A stretch of 64,000 nt of DNA from Schistosoma mansoni (lineage: Eukaryota > Platyhelminthes > Trematoda > Strigeidida > Schistosomatidae), in contig NC_031502.1 in NCBI RefSeq assembly GCF_000237925.1, positions 13,414,675 to 13,478,674 on the forward strand. Direction: 5' to 3'. The translations under genes were made by a program, and so were the position numbers. Each line of letters starts with the position of its first letter. The first letter of the stretch is position 1. Below are positions 1 through 10,252 of the stretch, piece by piece. Below the pieces are notes generated by a model. The model saw only the letters and a list, made by a program, of their open reading frames with translations, searched no databases and was not told the DNA's origin.

Positions 1-510
1 ATTTATATTTTAATTGTATAGTTAGTATATAACTGTATCACTGTATTTTTATATTCTCCCCTTTGTAATTTTCAAGTTAACCTACTAGCCATTAAATAGG
101 AAGACTATATTTGTAAAATCTCATCGAATGAATTTGAAGTAAATCCTGAGATCTTACAAATATATTCTTCCTATTTAGTGTCTCACATCAACTTGAAGCT
201 CAAACGCTGTGAAGCTATTCATTCTAATTTAAACGAAAGTTCTTATCTACTAGCTATTGTTATTTTTTTTCTATCTCTTAATTATTACTAATCTATTATA
301 TACTGCATGCTTCGTTCTTTGTCACTTATGATATGATTTCTTATTTCATGTACTCCTGAGGTATGGTAATTCGTGTATATAAGTTAATGAGTGTTTGAGA
401 TATGTACTGTGTTGGGCTTGGTGAATGAAATGTGATAACCATAGAGGCTTATATACAGACTTTCCTTTGGACTTGACTCTGGGAATAGAGGCTTGATAGA
501 CTTGATGATA
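1..510. repeat. Dispersed repeat R1, copy 1 (second copy 17478-17806)
   Basis: This sequence is nearly identical to 17478-17806 in the same orientation, except for a 157-bp insert at 90-246 that is absent from the other copy. The right part overlaps the end of the CR1-like ORF1, so R1 is probably the ORF1-3'/downstream part of that element family. Confidence 0.8.
90..246. mobile_element. 157-bp insert with internal hairpin and 8-bp target duplication
   Basis: CTACTAGC is present on both sides (82-89 and 247-254). The unoccupied site is seen in copy 2 near 17560 as CTACAAGC. Inside, 90-122 and 147-180 form an imperfect inverted repeat of about 33 bp around a 24-base loop. It has no coding capacity. 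The family is not recognised; a small nonautonomous DNA element is likely. Confidence 0.65.
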
Positions 511-1644
511 GGCTTTGTGCTGCACCCGTAGTGGCCTTGGCATCATTCTCTTTTAAAGCCTCTCCACCAGAAATTTTAAGATCCATCTCGCCAACATCTA
601 ACCTTGGTTTTATTTCTTTTTCAACTTTTCGTCTTTTTATACTATCCGCATGCGGTAACTCTTTACGGACATAAACTATTTGCCCCTTTAGTTTATATCC
701 ATTCTATAATATTAAGGCCCGTTCATTGGAAGATTTAAATACTACTTTTGGCAGCCTGATTTGTTTCTGTTTCAAGTTCATTTGGCTACCTTGTCTATAA
801 ACCTTTAGCAAGGTGTCTCCAGAAATATCCTGAGGCATTAACTGGTTTGATAGCTCTTTCATCAATTCAATGTCATGCTCAAAACGAGTTCTGGGTTCAG
901 AGTTCTCACTCTCCTTGACTCTATGAAAGACAACTGACCTGTCACTAAGATCATTTTTCAATCTATCAGCTGCTTTTGGGGGGACTGACTTTTTTTCAGT
1001 AACATTAGGTCACTTCTTATTCTTGATTTGTTCCCATTCATCAGTTTTCATTGGAGTAGCAATCACAGTCGCGTTACACATACTGTGGGAACTTGAATGA
1101 TTTTCGATGACTTAAGTAGTCAGGTTGTTGGTTGTATTGCTAGAAACAGACCTAGTCATGCGATCAGGTTTTCTAAGCGTTCCCTGCTCTCTGCCATTTT
1201 GGGGGTGAAGGACTTGAGAAACTTCCCTTCCTGAGCTTATTTTCTAAAAGACCTCTTTATAAACCGTCCTCTCTCTGTTGGCCCATGTAATTTGATCGAC
1301 CCTGAGCTTATTTCAAGTAACTTCACATCAATTTGTGTATCGACCAAGCGAGTAGCACTTAATGTGTCTCGATTACACTTGTTCATACACCTTTTAGCAG
1401 CATTCTTCATTGTAATAGCTTTGTATAGCAAGCTGTTCGGATCTGAGCAGCCATGCTGACACAACCACACGCAACTATTTTTGCCAAACCATTTGAAAGC
1501 CTCAGGTGTTAGGTACCATCCTTTACACTCACTGCACTGTATGTCACTTTCCACAAGACAACGACAGCCTGGGTGTTGGCAATTGTTTTTTTGCGCTGTC
1601 CAGTCAGAGGTTTTCGAAAAGAAACTAGACACAAACACTACCAA
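430..1644 (-). mobile_element. CR1-like LINE, ORF1 protein remnant
   Basis: Read on the minus strand, this encodes a non-LTR-retrotransposon ORF1-like product in open pieces. The N-terminal piece (1644 down to 1237) has a Cys/His-rich, PHD-like finger (CQHPGCRC, then IQCSECKGWY, then CVWLCQHGC). A later piece (961-704) begins DLSDRSVVFHRVKES and continues with a charged, RNA-binding-like segment. The frame can be followed with interruptions through 700-600 (VRKELPHADSIKRR) to a Ser-rich tail ending near 430. This arrangement resembles ORF1 of trematode CR1-like LINEs, from memory. No endonuclease or reverse transcriptase is seen here; any ORF2 would lie left of the window edge. The reading is broken, so it is a relic. 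A host zinc-finger gene is less likely because its 3' part recurs at 17.5-17.8 kb. Confidence 0.55.
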
Positions 1645-2027
1645 GAGACAAAAGGAACTGATGACCAGAAAAAAGTGAAAAACTGTAAATTGTTAGGAAC
1701 CAAAGTGCAAACAAATACAGAAAGAACCAATGTACTCAAAGGTACAGATGATAAATTACTTTCTAAATAAACGATAATCTTAGCGATTGCTTCGACTCAA
1801 ATAAATTCAAATAAAGTGAAAACAGTAGTTTTGATTTGTGACAAACGATCAAATTAATAAAATCAACTTAACGAGGAAAAATACCACTATCATTTTTAAA
1901 TAACTTATTTAAGCATATAAACAAAAGGCGATCTTTTTGTTTTTGACAGTGATATAAAAAGCTTAGAATACAATGGAATAGTTGTAGGGCGCGAAAAACG
2001 AAATAAAACGAAAACTTACGCAACGTA

Positions 2028-2354
2028 CTACATGCTGTAGTCGTTCAAGTGTTTTGGAAACCTTACCGTTCTTCCAAAGCCCATTGTTTTGGGCCGGGTG
2101 TTAGATAGAAGCCAAGTTTCGTCGTGGTCATGGGATGGCATTTTAGCCATAAGTATTGTGTCATTCGATTGTTCAGAAAGAATATCGAGATAATTAATGT
2201 CTCCTTCTATGTAAGCAATTTTAACACGGTGTATGCTGGTACTATTGTCAGTCCCGTTATTATCGATGGTATAATACTTTGCTTTGTGATAAAGCTCTTT
2301 GAAGGACTCTTCGCCTGCAGTTCGTAGGGGTCGGCTTAATGAATATGTGTACAA
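2028..2354 (-). CDS. Uncharacterised 108-codon open frame
   Basis: An open minus-strand frame lies upstream of the CR1-like ORF1 on the same strand. The product is polar with no domain I recognise, no signal peptide and no membrane segment. It contains HDHDETWLLSNTRPKTMGFG followed by a basic stretch. It may be transposon-derived (an upstream part of the neighbouring element) or chance. I do not assign a function. Confidence 0.2.
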   Translation of the reverse strand: MYTYSLSRPLRTAGEESFKELYHKAKYYTIDNNGTDNSTSIHRVKIAYIEGDINYLDILSEQSNDTILMAKMPSHDHDETWLLSNTRPKTMGFGRTVRFPKHLNDYSM

Positions 2355-2509
2355 ACTTATGAGATGGGTCGAACGAAAGTATCAGTTGGATGCAGTTTAA
2401 TGGAAACAGGTTTAACTGAACGTGTCGAGCTTAGAAGCCTGTGGACACTCAGGGGGTGGGTACTTAGAATAGACTTATTTTGTAATTAATTTTAGCTATT
2501 ATTTTGGTC

Positions 2510-2556
2510 GGCGGCCTATGCTCCATTGGGGGTAACAAGCGTAAGTAAAGTAAGTA
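2510..2556 (+). mobile_element. 3' terminal scrap of an RTE/SR2-like LINE
   Basis: The sequence codes for VGGLCSIGGNKRK then stop, followed by a TAAG-type short repeat tail. It corresponds, in the opposite orientation, to the 3' ends of the LINE copies at 3239 and 7945. Only the last few codons and the tail are recognisable. Confidence 0.5.
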
Positions 2557-3224
2557 ATTTTGCTATTATTTTCATTTTTTTTGTGAATTCTCATAATTTG
2601 TACAATTGCCACTACTGACTGTAAAACTGTTGTCTAAAAAAGACCTTTGATCTTTCTCTCTGGTTTGTGAACACATATAACATGACCCATTGATTATCGC
2701 TTACAAATATACTGCCACACTCATGTGCTATTCCAGTTTCTGGACAGAACAATCTATTCATTCTTCTCAAACCACATTTTGGCCTTATTACTCATTCGCT
2801 TATTAACCTTGACTGTTTTTATGTGATCGTATGTGAGTTAATTGATTACCTTATTCATTACGTGTCTGTAATTTATTTTCGATCTGACTATGAGTATTGA
2901 AAACGCTTAACTAAATTTTGTTGGCTCACTCGCCTTCTCCACTGCGTGTCGTTTTGTTTCGCTTCCCTCTCTCCCCTTCACTTCCTCCACTTTGTTCCTC
3001 TGATTGTTTGTTCAGACCAATTAGTGTACGAAATATACGTACTCAAACTTCATTCTCGTATTTGACTTATTTAATGCCGTTATTCTTTAACGCTATTTGA
3101 GTTGATGATCATTTATGAGAGTAGCTGTGATATATATTTCAATAACAAGCATCGTACGATCGAACTGGAGTCAGATACACGCTGGACACGAAAGATTTTC
3201 TACAATTGAACAGAAACCAAGAGT
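2557..3224. other. Intergenic, nothing recognised
   Basis: AT-rich sequence with only short chance frames. I see no gene or repeat that I can name. Confidence 0.5.
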
Positions 3225-3238
3225 AAAAGAATATGGAA

Positions 3239-3668
3239 CTACTACTTACTACTTATGCCTGTTACCCCTCGTGGAGGAGCATAGGCCGCTCACCATCATT
3301 CTCCCTACAACTCTCTCCTGGGCAATCCTTTCCAGTTCATTCCAGTTGCTATTCATCCTATTCATGTCTGCTTCCAATTTCCGGCGTAATGTGTTCTTTG
3401 GCCTTCCTCTTTTCCATTTCCCTTCAGGATTCCAAGTTAGCTCTTGCTTCATGATGCAGTTTGGTGATTTCCTCAATGTATGTCCTATCCACTTCCAATG
3501 TCTTTTCCTAATTTCCTCCTCAGATGGAAGCTGATTTTTCCTCTCCCTTAAAACTCTGTTTCTGATATTATCCGGCCAGTGAATGTTGAGTATTTTGCGC
3601 AAACAACTGTTTATAAATACTTGAACCTTCTTGACGATGGTAACTCGCTAAAAAACGCTAACCAGAAG
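3239..3668 (-). mobile_element. 5'-truncated RTE/SR2-like LINE with 5' inversion
   Basis: The minus strand (3602-3249) encodes the C-terminal tail of an endonuclease-reverse transcriptase, with [19 protein letters not shown] and [20 protein letters not shown], ending [12 protein letters not shown]. This tail is typical of schistosome SR2/RTE-type LINEs. A TACT-rich tandem tail lies at the element's 3' end (left side). A 14-bp duplication, AAAAGAATATGGAA, flanks it at 3225-3238 and 3669-3682. The last about 29 bases (3640-3668) are the reverse complement of the element's own 5' region as seen at 9383-9411, so the 5' end is inverted. Confidence 0.85.
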
Positions 3669-3682
3669 AAAAGAATATGGAA

Positions 3683-5578
3683 GCTGTCGTGTTAAAACTA
3701 AGATTCAAAAAACGAACATAAACTGAAGGAAATTTCACAAGTGTTGAGAGAATGTTATCACAATAATGAATAAAGTGAATATCACTAGTTTATGCAAACA
3801 CTGAGGGAATATTACCTTACACTGTGAGCTCAACGGTTATTAGAAACGAAACTGGCTACTGAGTACTGGTAAGTAGTATAAAGCAATGGGGAAAAATAGA
3901 GTCTGACGAGAAGCGAATGTAGGCCAATTTGACAGATAATGGTTTCATACCAACTAGTGCATGCCAGTATCTTAATTAGAAACATTCAAGCATTCTATTT
4001 ATATGAACTCTATGAAGTTATATTTGCATACATGAGGCTCTTCCGTGAAAATTTTCGCTCTTATCTGGTATCAAGTATTTCGAATGTTTTAACGTTGAAG
4101 CACACCAACTAACGGCAATGTTTACCACATGTTCATGGGTTGTGTTTATCCGCATTCTGTAACTCTTGTGAATGACCAATTAACATCTGTAAAAGCTATG
4201 CGTAAAACTGCAGTAGATCATAAGGAAGGTTTTCTTCTGAACCTCAATGAACAACACATACAATTTGAAATACTTTCTGCTAAAACACGAAAAATGTATA
4301 GGTACGTCGTCAATTTTTCACTCCTACTTTGGGCGAAAAATGGTCAACTCATTTATCTTGCTAGAAAAAACATTCTCTGACATTGTAAACAGTTGAACAC
4401 ACACCTTGCTTCATTATTTTCCTAATTCACTTAGTATAACTAGATTTGATTTTTTAAAAGTGTATTTATAAGCGGAAAAATGTTCAATAGCTACCACTCT
4501 AATACCGGATTAACAGTCCGGATCGATGCTCGCCAAATTGATATTTCAAGGTTAAGATCTCTCCAGCCATTTACTTCACATCAATGAGCATCACAGTGTG
4601 GTCTAATCAACCAATACTTGCTTCGTTTTCGTGATGCAAAAGATTAAGGTGCGTAAGACACATCTATCACAGTTAATTTGAACAGTCTACTTGTTCACTT
4701 TGGTGGTTTAAGTCATTTGAAAATAAGACCAGTAAAAATTAAGCAATTTCAAGACACTTACATTAGTACACACTCGAAGTTATTTACTTCCTGTTTTGTT
4801 ATTAGATCACTTGACACCAAAATGTACCTTTTTATTTATAACCGACTTTTCACGAGACGACAGCTTCTTTGTCCGAATTCCACAATCTGAACTTCTAGGA
4901 CCATCAAGGGGCATAGAATTAAATTGAATAAGCTATATAATACCTGTTGGAACAACCAAAGTTGATGTTTTAGGATGATGTGATTTGGTAATGGGGAATT
5001 AAACTGTTTAAGAAATATGACCTCATACAGCAAAACATATAGGTCTTAAGAAGATCAAATAATAAACTTTGGATTTATGAAATATTTCGTTTGATATTCA
5101 ATACTTGAAATTGATTTTGTTAGTTTTCATCATGGTGTTCAGTGGAGGTAGATGTCATAGATCTTACTACTCTGGTCCTGTTATCTGATAGAGCACAAAT
5201 GAAGGTGAAATAGTGGTTCTAACTAGGCGAATACACACAAAAGGCTGATCAGTTATCTGCTCCTAGCACTTTTTGACTCATTGTAATAGAGCATATAGTC
5301 ACCTGATTCATGGTTATTTCTTAGACCTGATCATGGAATACTAAAAGCAATTGAGGACTTAACTAAATAAACCCAAACATGTGAAGCATTAGTGAATTTT
5401 GTTTCAAGTTGACATAATGAATAACCAAACTCAAATCAGATGTCAGATAGTCTAGCAATTAAAAAAATATACTGAATGATCTCAGTCATTCTTGTTGCAC
5501 ACAAACAAACTGAAAAGTACAATTGCTAAAAATTGAAAGATACATTCAGCCATATATACAAAACAGCCACTATAGACC
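3683..5578. other. Intergenic, nothing assigned
   Basis: AT-rich DNA. A small tRNA-arm-like palindrome (CCGGATTAACAGTCCGG, about 4507-4523) is visible, but no complete tRNA or gene. The ORFs at 4129 and 4678 look like chance frames. Confidence 0.5.
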
Positions 5579-5785
5579 CAGTTGTTCAGAGGTAATATTG
5601 ATTTATACATTTATCACTCGATTTCAATCATTCACAATTTAGTTATTAGTGATTGCTTTGTGAGAATATGACCTTATAATTAATCAGTTAATTGATATAT
5701 AGGAGATAATTGACCTGAATTATAGATTTCTCATGATTATCGGATTAAAACACCACATAATGTAAACCAGTGTTCACTATTCATG
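5579..5785 (+). repeat. Dispersed repeat R2, copy 1
   Basis: About 205 bp that recurs in the same orientation at 21124-21325 with only a few differences by eye, starting GTTCAGAGGTAATATTGATT. It is noncoding and of unknown family. Confidence 0.8.
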
Positions 5786-7944
5786 TATACCCGAACCAAT
5801 TTCATGTAACGTCTAACGATAATTGATATCAGAAATAATTTGTTGAACAATTCATTATAGTCAACTGTTTGTCGAAATGCGTATATTATTTAAAATGTTA
5901 ACTAGCTTCTGACACCAGTTATTATTAACAACTAGTGGATTACTGTGTAGGAAGCGATGTATCACTTTATTCTTAAAGTTTATCATCAAGAGATCTATTG
6001 GTGATTATGAAGATAAAAGTCAGGCAACACTAAATCAACACGAACGATTCCTATTCAAAATCATCAAGTTTTCACTTCACGCGAAATCGTAGCTCTCACG
6101 TCTTTTCCAGAATAATTACATAATAAATAGTAATTGAAGGAGTCAACCAATTAACATATCACCCATCTGTTTTAATGAGATTGTTTACATTTTTATTGTG
6201 TCAGTTGATCATACTGAATTCCTTGTATGAATAATTGCTTCATGTACAAACTTCCTGTACGTCTGTTTTTGGGACCAAATGAAATGTGAGAATTTGTTAA
6301 AACTTTTCAGCATTAAATCTCATCATTAGTTATCATATCATTTCAACTGCACAGATTAAGTACAATATGGAGAAGTTCAAGAAAAATACAGATAACCGTC
6401 ATTCTCTTAGGGATTTGCAAAGCACTTTATGTGTCCATTGTAAGTCTTATAAGTTGTTACTGGTGTCTTGTAACTTAGTAAGTTCGAAAATTACCGTGAT
6501 ATTACTTCTCAAATTCGAATTCTCAATCGATGGTGCATATTTCCAAATACATTGTTTGCTGAATCAATCATGCACATTGTCCTTGCAAAAAACATTTATG
6601 ATATTACTAAGACACTCGATTGCGTTAAAAATAGTGAACGGCAGCAGTGAATATTTAAGACGTTATTTTGTCATCTAGTATATAACTTGAGTACATAGTG
6701 TACAGAAATGTCTACTTCACTACTTATTTACTATAGAAATCCAGGAATCTCAGCCCTACGAATAGTAACTAAACTTACATCTTATAAACAGTTTTATTAA
6801 AAATGTATATGCATTTTTAGGATACAAATGCGAAGATTATGTAGCCATTTAAAAATCCATTTCTATAAATTAAAATTTACTTTTACTTTAGATCGCATTT
6901 TTGTGAAATTGGATGGAAACTACATTGGAACCGTGAGTGACTAGTTCAAATTCCATTCAACAATATCAAGGATTGAAAAGTTGCTCTCAACACAATTACG
7001 TTGTTATAATCCAATGACAGATATCCAACAGAAACCATTCATTTTAAAATGAATCATCATTATCTCAAAGCTTCTCTTCCTTGCTTTTTAATGAGGTCTC
7101 TTTGTCTAAGCCATTTTAGTTGAGTTGGTTTTGAAGCTATAACGTATACACAGGACATAATGTTTATATTCATATCCACTAAATTTAGATAGGAAGATAT
7201 CATTGGCAAGCCAGATTAGCTGCTTTACCTGATAAACTTTGAAAATCAGCATCTGAGTTGTATATGGTCAGCGATGTCACTTGAGCAAACTACAAACGAA
7301 GAGCCGAAATTTTAAAAGTAGTCAGTTTAGAGTTGAGTGAAATAAATGAGTGGCATACGCTCAAACAATAGGTGTTAAGACGATGTTATTGAATAGCCAG
7401 CTACAAAGACGTTAACCTGTCAAATTAAGTTGATTGCGTAAAATTACAGCAACAAACTCTGGGTTCTAAATATAACTTTAATTATATTTAATGGTTTTAT
7501 TTGACTAAGACACTGTTCAAACTTTTGTCTCATTATACAGAATGCATATTATACAGACATCTAAAAATTTTGTAAATCGCATGATATAACACAGCAACCA
7601 CTTACGAGTCACCTCGTTAAGTAAAGACTAGAAATGATAATCACGTTTCTCAAACCGAGGTAGATTGTGGCGAGTAGTTGAGAGTAGATATATGTGCATG
7701 TGATTCATCACTCCATATTATATCAGCTCAAAACAAGTGAAAATGTTAAGTAGGAGGAAAATAATTTATAGTGATCAACAAGAAATTCATTTATTGATGT
7801 GAACTAGAAAAAAATGTGTTTACCATATAATTACAAGTAGAACTAACATAATTGCTAAATATTCATGAAACCGGTAAATTTTTAAAATGAGGCCTAGCTA
7901 CATTAGTTGCACCATTTTTCAACTATCTTGATCCGTTATATCTT
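5786..7944. other. Intergenic, nothing assigned
   Basis: AT-rich sequence without a convincing coding frame. The 103-codon frame at 6367-6678 has no recognisable domain and no splice-consistent partners. Confidence 0.5.
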
Positions 7945-9507
7945 ACTTACTTAGGCCTGTCACCTCTCGTGAAGGAGCATGGGCTGCTCACCAGCATTCT
8001 CCTTACAACTCAGTCCTGGGCAGTCCTTTCCAGTTCATTCCAGTTGCTATTCATCCTATTCATGTCCGCTTCCGATTTCCGGCGTAATGTGTTCTTTGGC
8101 CTTCCTCTTTTCCATTTCCCTTCAGGATTCCAAGTTAGCTCTTGCTTCATGATGCAGTTTGGTGATTTCCTCAATGTATGTCCTATCCACTTCCAATGTC
8201 TTTTCCTAATTTCCTCCTCAGATGGAAGCTGGTTTATTCTCTCCCACAGTGAGCTTTTGCTGATGGTATCCGACCAACGGACATTCAGTGTCTTACGTTG
8301 AAAATTGTTTACAAATACTTATACCTTTTTGATGATGGTTTTGGTAGTTCTCCATGTTTCAGCTCCGTACAACAGAACTGTCTTGACGTTCGTATTGAAG
8401 ATTCTGAATTTGGTATTGGTTGATAGCTTTTTTGGGTTCCATATACTGTTCAACTGTAGGAATGCGGCTGTTGCTTTGCCAGTTCTTGCCTTCAAATCTT
8501 CATCGGATCCTCCACGTTCATTGATGACGCTACCAAGATACGTGAAAGTTTCCGCCTCTTCAAGAGTTTGTCCATCAGTTGGGATTGGGTTGGTGTTCCC
8601 TGTGTTGTGTTTGAGGATATTGCTTTTTCTACTGCATGTTGAGGCCAACTGATTCAGAGGCTTCCGATACACTAGTTATCTTGACCTACATTTGTTCGTG
8701 TGAGTGGGATAGAAGGGACAGGTCATCTGCGAATCCAAATCTTCTAATTGATTTCAAGCTGTCCATTATATTCCGTCCTTTCCCTTAGATGTCGAGGTTT
8801 TCATAATCCTATCAACCACTAGAAGAAAGAGAAAGGGGGAGAGTAGGCAGCCTTGTCTGACTACGGTCCCCAATTGGAATGCACCTGTCAACTGTCCTCC
8901 ATGCACGACTTTGCAGTGTAGTTCGTCGTATGAATTCCTGATGATGTTGATGACTTTCCCAGCCACTCACTTCATAATGCCGAAGAAGGTTCCATAAAGT
9001 TCTCCTGTCCACGCAGTCAAACACCTAATAGTCAAGGAATCCGATGAATAGTGAAGATTTCCATTCGCTGATGCAAATATGATCAATTCGGTAGTGTTAT
9101 CCAGTGAAACCCATACAGTTTTGTGCATGCGTTTGTGTGGGAATATTGTGGGTTTCACCAGCTACAAGCACGGATAAGTTGAATCTCTTTATTTCTGTAG
9201 CTATTGGACTAGTCCTTCTGGTCTCCCACATTGTCCGGACATTCAACATACCTATAAAATTGTTGTTCTGGTTGTTAGAAGGGGCATCGGCCTCGTGACT
9301 TCCGAAGAATCTAGGTTTTCATCATGAGGTGTTATAAATTTTTCTCAACTAGAAGGGCAGAGTTTAAGTGGTTTATTTTTTTCTTCTGGTTAGCGTTTTT
9401 TAGCAAGGTTGTTTTTAAGGGGATGGGATTGCTGACCGCATGCCTGGCCATCCTCCGTTACCCGGGTTTGGGATCGGCAGTAACCATTGAAGAGCCACAG
9501 GTAAAGT
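7945..9507 (-). mobile_element. RTE/SR2-like LINE, internally deleted copy
   Basis: Minus-strand LINE. From its 5' side (high coordinates): a leader; an endonuclease start (NVRTMWETRRTSPIATEI, near 9250-9190); a scrap of the later endonuclease (about 9090); then reverse-transcriptase pieces FDCVDRRTLWNLLRHYEV (9024 on), VVRQGCLLSPFLF (about 8860) and [20 protein letters not shown] (about 8590-8520). It continues through [21 protein letters not shown] to the [14 protein letters not shown] tail and a TAAG-repeat 3' end near 7945. Large internal deletions and frame changes make it non-functional. Two other copies are at 3239 and 36180. Confidence 0.8.
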
Positions 9508-9735
9508 TCCGTTATATCCAGTTGATGGAATTTAACATCCAAACCCTTGTTACTGAGCTTCTCCACAGCTTCCTAACCAAGCTCGACATTTCGAGCTGTT
9601 GAATTATAAACTAACAACTTTTCACCTGTTAGATGAATATCCCACTCTCCTGATGTCCCATAAAATTCTGCAAGTTTTTCAACAATTTTATATCAAATGC
9701 CTCCATCTGATCCAATTATTTAAACAGAAGTAATC
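9508..9735 (-). pseudogene. Inverted partial carbonyl reductase pseudogene (exon 2, intron, part of exon 3)
   Basis: The minus strand reads as carbonyl-reductase exon 2 (IVEKLAEFYG, then SGEWDIHLT). Next comes the same 30-nt intron between the same codons, then the first part of exon 3 (ARNVELG, EAVEKLSNKGLDVKFHQLDI). It matches 10316-10530 closely but carries in-frame stops, including one in the ELG-EAV stretch. It lies inverted about 520 bp upstream of the functional gene. Its 3' end joins the 5' end of the LINE at 7945-9507 with both in the sense orientation. Because the small intron is retained, it is not an ordinary processed pseudogene. Confidence 0.85.
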
Positions 9736-10252
9736 TCGGCTTCTTTGGAGAAGTCACGTAAAGAGAATAATGTCTGGAGCAAAAGCATAGAAACGCGTTT
9801 CTATGTTGTAAAACCTTAGAGTTCAGAAGGATCCAAAAATGAGAGCATTTCATTTGAACCAATAATTACACCATTATGCACTAAGTTTATGTTATTTAAG
9901 TGACCATTGGAGTCAATTCACTCAATAAGGACACTTGACTTATCACTAGCAAATAATTGGTTAACGAATAACGGGACTGTTGGTTGTGTCTCATTGTTCA
10001 TCCTAGCTTTTTCGGTAATGATTCCATATTTTCTTCGAATCAGAATTCTATCTCAATTACTAGAAAAGTACAGATTGCAAGAATCATTATGATTGGTAGT
10101 TGAGATTCAATTAGAGTGGGCGTATAAAATGTTCAGATATTGTCCTGATAAATTCTCAATATATCTCTCAATAGATTTATTTCTCATTCAGTGCGTTTGC
10201 TAGTCACCCGATTTAGTACACGGCGGTATTTTTTCAGTATTTCGGTGCTATC

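Noticed and set aside
3115-3534. Plus-strand frames at 3115-3534 and at 7969-8652
   Set aside because: They are antisense shadows of LINE coding sequence on the minus strand.
4500-4560. Possible tRNA gene around the CCGGATTAACAGTCCGG palindrome
   Set aside because: Only one arm-like hairpin; A and B boxes are not in the correct order or spacing, and no acceptor stem can be formed.
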